A stretch of DNA of 64,000 bases, from assembly GCF_009796745.1 (NCBI RefSeq), contig NZ_CP047024.1, positions 4,216,001 through 4,280,000 on the forward strand, written 5' to 3'. This stretch comes from Paraglaciecola sp. L1A13 (GTDB lineage: Bacteria; Pseudomonadota; Gammaproteobacteria; Enterobacterales; Alteromonadaceae). How positions within the stretch are numbered: position 1 is the first letter of the stretch; each line of letters opens with the position of its first letter. A program made the position numbers and the translations under genes. The notes beneath the pieces were generated by a model. That model had not been told where the DNA came from, ran no database searches, and saw only the letters and a program-made list of their open reading frames with translations. Positions 59,281-64,000 of this stretch are shown here, piece after piece.

Positions 59281-61023
59281 ATGCCGGCTGCAATCTCTTT
59301 ACTTAACCTTGTACCGCAAGATAAAAAAAACGCTATTTTTACTGGTTTAATAGGGTTACTTGATAAACTGCTCGCTATCCATCGCCTAGATCAGCTGTAT
59401 GTAGATCATCAACTAGCGGGTTTAAGCAAAGAGCAATTCGCCATAAAATTACTCGGTGCGTTAAATGTGACGATTGAAGGCACTCACGAGTTACAGCAAA
59501 AAGTCCCAAGCAGCGGACCTCTAGTCATTGCCAGTAACCATCCTTTTGGCGGCATTGAAGGCGTTATCTTGGCTTATGTGATTGGTCAAATAAGACCTGA
59601 TTTGAAAGTACTTGCTAATCAAGGCTTGCAGCTTTTTAGTGAACTTAAAGACTACTTTATTTTTACTAATCCGTTGTCTGAGCGTGACCCAAGAAATGGA
59701 CCTTCATTGCGCACCACTTTGCGCCACGTTAAGCAAGGTGGAGCCTTATTGATATTCCCAGCCGGACGCGTCTCTTATTACCAAAAGGATAAAAAGCGTA
59801 TAAGCGAACACCAATGGAATCGCATCGTGGCTAACTTGGTTGCCCGCACTCAAGCACAGTATTTAGCCGTTTTTGTGAGTGGCCAAAATAGCCCCCTATT
59901 CTATCGTTTAGGTCGTATCTACTACCGGTTACGCATGCTTATGCTACCCAGAGAGCTTCTCAATAAACGTGACTCAAAAATCAAAATCTCCGCGGGAACT
60001 TGCGTTCCATCAAATGTATTTTCAACAACAATCGATGATTTAGAGCAAACTGCGCTGCAACGGATACAGAGCTACGTTCAAGATCCTCTTTGGCATTATG
60101 ATTGGCCAGCCTCAAGTACTATCGCGTTACAACCATTGATTGCGCAAGTCTCTGGTACTGTTATTAAAGCAGAGTTGGCAAACTTAGAGGTTAATCAGAA
60201 ATTACTTAGTTATCGAAATTTAGATGTGTACTACGGATATTATGAGCAGCTTCCACAAACCGTCAAAGAGATAGCAAGATTGCGTGAACTGGTATTTCGC
60301 GAACACGACGAAGGCAGCGGAAATCCATTAGATACTGACGATTTTGATAAAACCTACACCCACTTATTTGTAGTAGAACGTGATGAAGGACGCATCATTG
60401 GTGCGTATCGTATGGGCCAATCAGACCGCTTGCTGGCAATGGGCATTTCGAATCCCTTTTATCTCAGTGCAATGTTTACGTTTTCAAAAAAATTCATTAA
60501 TAGTCAAGAACCTTGCTTAGAAATGGGCCGTTCATTCTTGATCCCTGAATATCAAAGCAGTTTTCATGGTTTGCTTCTTTTGTGGCGGGGCATTGGCCGT
60601 TTTGTATGTCAATTCCCCCAATATCGGACCCTTTATGGCACGGTATCGTTGAGCAAACTTTATGATCCCCGCAGTGTCAGTTTAATACAACACGCCTTAG
60701 TTATCCCTACTGTTGATGCAACCGCAAATACACCGTTCAGTTTCCCTGTATCACCTGAAGTAGCTGATTTTTCTCGGAATTATTCTTTAAAAAATCATTT
60801 ATCTAGCTTACTAGCAGGAATAGAAAGTGACGGTAAAGACATACCAATCTTACTCAAGCATTACCAAAAACTTGGTGCGAAGTTTCATTGTTTAGGTATA
60901 GACAGTAATTTTAACCATACTCCTGGTTTATTACTCAGCGTGGATCTAGCAAGCACACCAGAAAAACTGGGCAAATTGTACTTAGGCGAAGGTTGGCAGA
61001 GCTACAAAGAATATTCAGAATAA
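59281..61023 (+). CDS. olsF: Bifunctional acyltransferase, OlsF-type (ornithine lipid synthesis)
   Basis: This protein of 580 residues fuses two acyltransferases. The N-terminal half (about residues 60-260) is PlsC/OlsA-like, with VTIEGTHELQQKVPSSGPLV, the histidine block ASNHPFGGIEG and FPAGRVSYY. The C-terminal half (about 310-480) is OlsB-like, a hemolysin/GNAT fold with ARLRELVFREHDEGSGNPLD, TDDFDKTYTHLFVVERDEGR and CLEMGRSFLIPEYQSS. OlsF-type enzymes use both halves to make ornithine lipid. Notably, the HxxxxD motif reads NHPFGGIEG, so the Asp of classical PlsC is not in place. AGGA precedes the ATG. Confidence 0.82.
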   Translation: MPAAISLLNLVPQDKKNAIFTGLIGLLDKLLAIHRLDQLYVDHQLAGLSKEQFAIKLLGALNVTIEGTHELQQKVPSSGPLVIASNHPFGGIEGVILAYVIGQIRPDLKVLANQGLQLFSELKDYFIFTNPLSERDPRNGPSLRTTLRHVKQGGALLIFPAGRVSYYQKDKKRISEHQWNRIVANLVARTQAQYLAVFVSGQNSPLFYRLGRIYYRLRMLMLPRELLNKRDSKIKISAGTCVPSNVFSTTIDDLEQTALQRIQSYVQDPLWHYDWPASSTIALQPLIAQVSGTVIKAELANLEVNQKLLSYRNLDVYYGYYEQLPQTVKEIARLRELVFREHDEGSGNPLDTDDFDKTYTHLFVVERDEGRIIGAYRMGQSDRLLAMGISNPFYLSAMFTFSKKFINSQEPCLEMGRSFLIPEYQSSFHGLLLLWRGIGRFVCQFPQYRTLYGTVSLSKLYDPRSVSLIQHALVIPTVDATANTPFSFPVSPEVADFSRNYSLKNHLSSLLAGIESDGKDIPILLKHYQKLGAKFHCLGIDSNFNHTPGLLLSVDLASTPEKLGKLYLGEGWQSYKEYSE

Positions 61024-61069
61024 TGATGTAGTGTAGACGTGCTGGTGCGAGTAAAGACAATTAACTCGG

Positions 61070-61100
61070 ATGCCGTCCCACATAATAGTATGGGGCGGCA
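61070..61100 (+). terminator. Hairpin downstream of the olsF-type gene
   Basis: The stem ATGCCGTCCCA / TGGGGCGGCAT has one G-T wobble and an 8-nt loop, 47 nt past the stop. The T-run is weak, so it may be a Rho-assisted or structural end. Confidence 0.5.
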
Positions 61101-61161
61101 TTAGCGCAAAACGCTTACCTTGTCTGGTCAAACGATAAGCATCTTTGCCGAGTTGGGGGCT

Positions 61162-61500
61162 TTAAACTTTTTTAACGAACTCAGATTTAAGTTTCATCGC
61201 TCCTACGCCATCGATTTTACAATCAATATCGTGATCACCGTCGACTAACCGAATGTTCTTAACTTTGGTGCCGACTTTAACGACCAAAGAAGAACCTTTC
61301 ACCTTTAAGTCTTTGATAACGGTAACCGTATCGCCATCTGTTAAGGTATTACCATTTGAATCACGAATAACTGGCGTTTCATCGTCAGTCGATTCTTGAC
61401 CTTGCGCCCACTCATGCCCACATTCAGGGCAGATATACATATTACGATCTTCATAGGTGTATTCAGAATTACACTCTACACAATTTGGTAAACCACTCAT
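61162..61500 (-). CDS. yjdM: Zinc-ribbon protein YjdM (PhnA)
   Basis: This protein of 112 residues is close to E. coli YjdM. The N-terminal zinc ribbon shows [20 protein letters not shown] and CGHEW, giving four Cys ligands. The C-terminal PhnA domain has [20 protein letters not shown] and [20 protein letters not shown]. Despite the old name PhnA it is not proven to act on phosphonates, and the role is unknown. It stands alone on the minus strand. Confidence 0.95.
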   Translation of the reverse strand: MSGLPNCVECNSEYTYEDRNMYICPECGHEWAQGQESTDDETPVIRDSNGNTLTDGDTVTVIKDLKVKGSSLVVKVGTKVKNIRLVDGDHDIDCKIDGVGAMKLKSEFVKKV

Positions 61501-61626
61501 GGTGTGTCCCTATATTAGCTAAAACGATGTCAGCATCCCGAGGCTAGAACGATATTTTGCCCATAGCCGAGCAGATGTAGGCGTTATTATCCACATAAAC
61601 TATAGAAATACCAAATCGACGTAAGG

Positions 61627-62148
61627 TTATGCTTGGGCGCGTTGATAAGTTGCGGTAGAAGGCGCGACACCAAATAACGCATGGGTTTTCTGGCCCTGTA
61701 ATGAAACAATGATCGCTAATAGAGAAAAATGGTGGATTGCATGACTCGAAACAAATAGTAATTCACGGCCCAACGTTGAACTAACCTGATTAACATAAGA
61801 TTGTTCAACTGACGTCTCGGCTAGTACACTTAACTCTGCTTGCATATCATTTTGGTATACATCCACCAACCACGCTTCAATATCATTCCACGCTTGCAGT
61901 GCGAACGTCGTTGATTTCGCCACGTCTGACTGACGATGGCGTAAATTGTAGTCGACTACGCCAGCGTCTATTCCTTGTTTAAGCGCTAGGTAATGATCAA
62001 TAACATGGCGCATATGCGCACCTGCGCTACTCATAACATGGGGAGCCATCTCTTGTTGATAAGCATGATGGGATATATGATTTAAAAATGTCTTGGCTTG
62101 CTCAACGGTTTCTAAGTGGCTTCGCAATGCCTGGCTATCACAGAGCAT
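61627..62148 (-). CDS. DinB-like four-helix protein
   Basis: This is a protein of 173 residues, almost all helical, with spaced histidines that can form a metal site as in DinB/YfiT-like proteins: GAHMRHVIDHYLAL near residue 44 and FVSSHAIHHFSLLAII near residue 131. DinB-like enzymes include thiol-dependent transferases and stress proteins; no reaction can be assigned. It is 91 nt downstream of the lipocalin gene on the same strand, so cotranscription is possible. Confidence 0.72.
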   Translation of the reverse strand: MLCDSQALRSHLETVEQAKTFLNHISHHAYQQEMAPHVMSSAGAHMRHVIDHYLALKQGIDAGVVDYNLRHRQSDVAKSTTFALQAWNDIEAWLVDVYQNDMQAELSVLAETSVEQSYVNQVSSTLGRELLFVSSHAIHHFSLLAIIVSLQGQKTHALFGVAPSTATYQRAQA

Positions 62149-62239
62149 ATTTTTCCTGTTACTTCAAATAATCTATATTTAACAGACCCATATTAAGGGG
62201 AGAATATTTCATAAAAATATCATGTCCTTATTACAGTCC

Positions 62240-62803
62240 TCATTGATTGACGAATATTAACTTTTCGGTATCAAACCCTGCCTTGCGCGCCTTGCTTAAT
62301 AAAGTCTGTAGGACGTCAGGTGAAAGTTGCGGTTGACGGGACAAAATCCAAAAATAATCTCTATTCGGTCCGGTGATCATCGCATACTCATAGCCTTGAG
62401 TGTCTAACGAAAAGATCACATAACTGGCATAAAAGGGTCCAAAAAAAGATACCTTTAAATGCCCTACTTGTTCATCGTCAACGAAATACGCTTTACCTTG
62501 GGCTTCATCCCACACTTGTTTTTGTTGATTGAACCCTCGATTAATAACGTTAACGCCACCGTCTTGTTGCATACTATATTCAGCGGTTACTTGGTCTAAA
62601 CCTTCCTCGAATGAATGATCCAGTCGAGCAATTTCGTACCACTTACCTAAATAACGATTCAATTCAAATCCGGATACAGGTTCGATACCATCGGGAATTG
62701 ACGTACAAGCACTAGTAGAAAGCATAGCCATCAGTAAACCCAAACGGAAAATAGACTTTGGTAGCAAATTAGCGCTAATTGATAATGGCAGTTGAAACGT
62801 CAT
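62240..62803 (-). CDS. blc: Lipocalin lipoprotein, Blc-type
   Basis: This lipocalin of 187 residues has an N-terminal signal and a lipobox LSTSAC whose Cys near residue 33 would be lipidated, so it should be anchored in the outer membrane. The lipocalin GxW motif is LGKWYEIARLDHSFEEGL near residue 51. KVSFFGPFYASYVIFSLD and YAMITGPNRDYFWILSRQP near residue 140 match bacterial Blc. Blc proteins bind lysophospholipids and are made under membrane stress. The N-terminus is longer than usual, and a later start may be used. Confidence 0.9.
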   Translation of the reverse strand: MTFQLPLSISANLLPKSIFRLGLLMAMLSTSACTSIPDGIEPVSGFELNRYLGKWYEIARLDHSFEEGLDQVTAEYSMQQDGGVNVINRGFNQQKQVWDEAQGKAYFVDDEQVGHLKVSFFGPFYASYVIFSLDTQGYEYAMITGPNRDYFWILSRQPQLSPDVLQTLLSKARKAGFDTEKLIFVNQ

Positions 62804-63068
62804 CTCATCACTCCTTTCCAGTTAAATAATCAATTTGTAATAGTAGATTTGCTCTAATACGAATTAAACCATCACTTTGGTTTGTTTGCAGGAAAATAGC
62901 GTCAGCTTATAACAACAAAATAGAACTGACATATGCACACTCAACATTAACTCTTAGTGGTATTAATGTTATCGACTAGTAGTAACTTAGCGCATATGCA
63001 AAGTTGACAAATATCTACCACAGGTTTAATTTCAGTAGTTACTGAAACTTCTATAAGAAAAATATTCT

Positions 63069-63635
63069 ATGCAAATGACCCCAATGATCGAATCATTTGT
63101 TATGCACTTTGGGGAAATGGGCAGCCGCTGGGGCTTCAATCGTACCGTAGGGCAAATGTACGCTTTGTTAGTTATCAGTGAGAACCCCCTAAGTGCCAAT
63201 CAAATTGCCGAGGCTTTAAGCGTTTCCCGGGGCAATGTCAGTATGGGTTTAAAAGAGCTACAGTCTTGGCAATTGATTAAACAACATCATATTCCTGGTG
63301 ATCGTAAAGAATATTACCAAAGTGCGGGTACCATATGGGAGATGGCCAATAGAGTATTTGAAGAACGGCGCAAACGCGAAATGGATCCAACCCTGACCTT
63401 ACTTCGAGGCATTATCCTTGAGAGCCCAGAAAATCAAGAGGAAGTGTTTGCCCAGCAGCGCCTGCAAGAGATCCATGATCTATTAGAAACAATCAGTAAA
63501 TGGACAAGTGAATTGCAACAGATGAATCCTGACACACTGGGCACATTAATGAAGTTAGGTTCAGGCGTGGGTAAAGTCATCGATATGAAAAACAAATTGA
63601 TTAAACCATCGAAAAAACTCGAAAAAAAACCATAA
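63069..63635 (+). CDS. GbsR/MarR family transcriptional regulator
   Basis: This is a protein of 188 residues. An N-terminal helix (FVMHFGEMGSRWGFNRTVGQ) leads to a winged helix-turn-helix with NQIAEALSVSRGNVSMGLKE near residue 46 and a basic wing PGDRKEYYQ near residue 79. The C-terminal part is a coiled helical dimerisation region ending in a Lys-rich tail. GbsR-type proteins often control osmoprotectant genes. It is followed by an exported protein cut by the window end and is divergent from the lipocalin gene across a 265-nt gap in which no gene was seen. Confidence 0.88.
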   Translation: MQMTPMIESFVMHFGEMGSRWGFNRTVGQMYALLVISENPLSANQIAEALSVSRGNVSMGLKELQSWQLIKQHHIPGDRKEYYQSAGTIWEMANRVFEERRKREMDPTLTLLRGIILESPENQEEVFAQQRLQEIHDLLETISKWTSELQQMNPDTLGTLMKLGSGVGKVIDMKNKLIKPSKKLEKKP

Positions 63636-63842
63636 CAAACACACACGGGTCATATTGCGACCAGAGAAAATATTGGTAACACTTTGCTCCGTTCAAAATC
63701 GCTAGAGGCGTTTCACCGCGACATGAAGTTTGTTAGAGTCCGCCTGCGTTTTGTGGTTAGGGCTTTGATAATATTAACCGACACGAATCAACAGTAAATA
63801 TTGTTAAGCTAAAGAGAGAAATTCAATGTCATTGCTTACACT

Positions 63843-64000
63843 ATGCTAATTTTGATTGCCCTGCAGTCATTAGCGACTGTGGCAAAAACGCAAGAATTTC
63901 ATCAAGTTAAGTCCGAGCATCTGGCACTTATTCATCAACTGGCGCCTGATCATCAAAGCACATCGTTAATAAACGTCAATAACGATGCACAGATTCCCGC
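63843..64000 (+). CDS. Start of an exported protein of unknown family (3' end outside window)
   Basis: From ATG 63843 the frame is open to the window end, 52 codons. Residues 1-14 are hydrophobic (MLILIALQSLATVAK) like a short signal peptide, followed by a polar mature part. No family could be named from this fragment. Seventeen bases upstream, another ATG (63826) with AAAGAGAG before it opens a frame that stops after seven codons, so the true start is unclear. It may be a leader peptide or a one-base frameshift. Confidence 0.45.
   Translation, partial: MLILIALQSLATVAKTQEFHQVKSEHLALIHQLAPDHQSTSLINVNNDAQIP

Noticed and set aside
57230..63027. Near-identical ATATCTACCACAG stretches at 57230 and 63009
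   Set aside because: A single pair with one mismatch over about 19 bases is roughly what chance allows in 64 kb, and the contexts are unrelated (end of a coding sequence versus intergenic).

Overview
The window looks like a chromosomal segment of a marine gammaproteobacterium of the order Alteromonadales (Alteromonas / Glaciecola / Paraglaciecola type). This is inferred from the flavour of the proteins (DUF3545, YiaA, FklB, FTR1-like cassette, OlsF-type acyltransferase), moderate AT-richness and the secE-nusG-rpl-rpo-rps-fus-tuf block; no database was searched. No insertion sequence, prophage or CRISPR array was seen.

Layout. 1-2.7 kb: the tail of a sensor histidine kinase, overlapping a compact cassette of exported cupredoxin, FTR1-like permease and outer-membrane protein, probably a metal uptake or handling operon. 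2.8-7.3 kb: YiaA, an exported DUF2145 protein coupled to a small exported protein, a divergent XRE regulator, the peroxide-stress protein YaaA and a divergent macro-like domain protein. 7.4-10.1 kb: transaldolase and glucose-6-phosphate isomerase, each with its own terminator. 10.1-12.9 kb: a MarR regulator, HlyD adaptor and DUF2955/FUSC permease operon, preceded by two near-identical palindromic boxes. 13.0-13.8 kb: a secreted nuclease gene interrupted by two in-frame amber codons, both where tryptophan is expected.

13.9-20.6 kb: a pyrimidine-ring degradation locus. rutR is divergent from rutABCDEF, and an MMSDH-type aldehyde dehydrogenase closes the operon. A RutR-like palindrome lies in the divergent region. 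The operon offers two fates for malonic semialdehyde (RutE reduction, or oxidative decarboxylation to acetyl-CoA), and no RutG permease is present. 20.6-32.2 kb: ordinary chromosomal genes (lipase-like hydrolase, Kef-type antiporter, DUF3545 protein, SulP transporter, FklB, PEP carboxylase, YigZ, chemoreceptor).

32.4-49.5 kb: the large information-processing block, all on the minus strand. In transcription order it reads tRNA-Trp, secE, nusG, rplK, rplA, L10 leader, rplJ, rplL, attenuator, rpoB, rpoC, terminator, rpsL, rpsG, fusA, tuf. No tuf gene lies between the tRNA and secE. That gap instead holds a hairpin-rich stretch ending in a copy of the tRNA 3' tail. The S10 operon does not follow tuf.

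49.6-64 kb: an ABC exporter, an RraA-like protein, an exported methyltransferase gene broken by one TGA, a PilZ protein behind three tandem 14-nt repeats, the RNA helicase DbpA, a crotonase, two periplasmic solute-binding-like proteins (one coupled to pyrC), pyrC, a bifunctional ornithine-lipid-type acyltransferase, YjdM, a DinB-like protein, a Blc-type lipocalin, a GbsR/MarR regulator, and the start of an exported protein cut by the window end.
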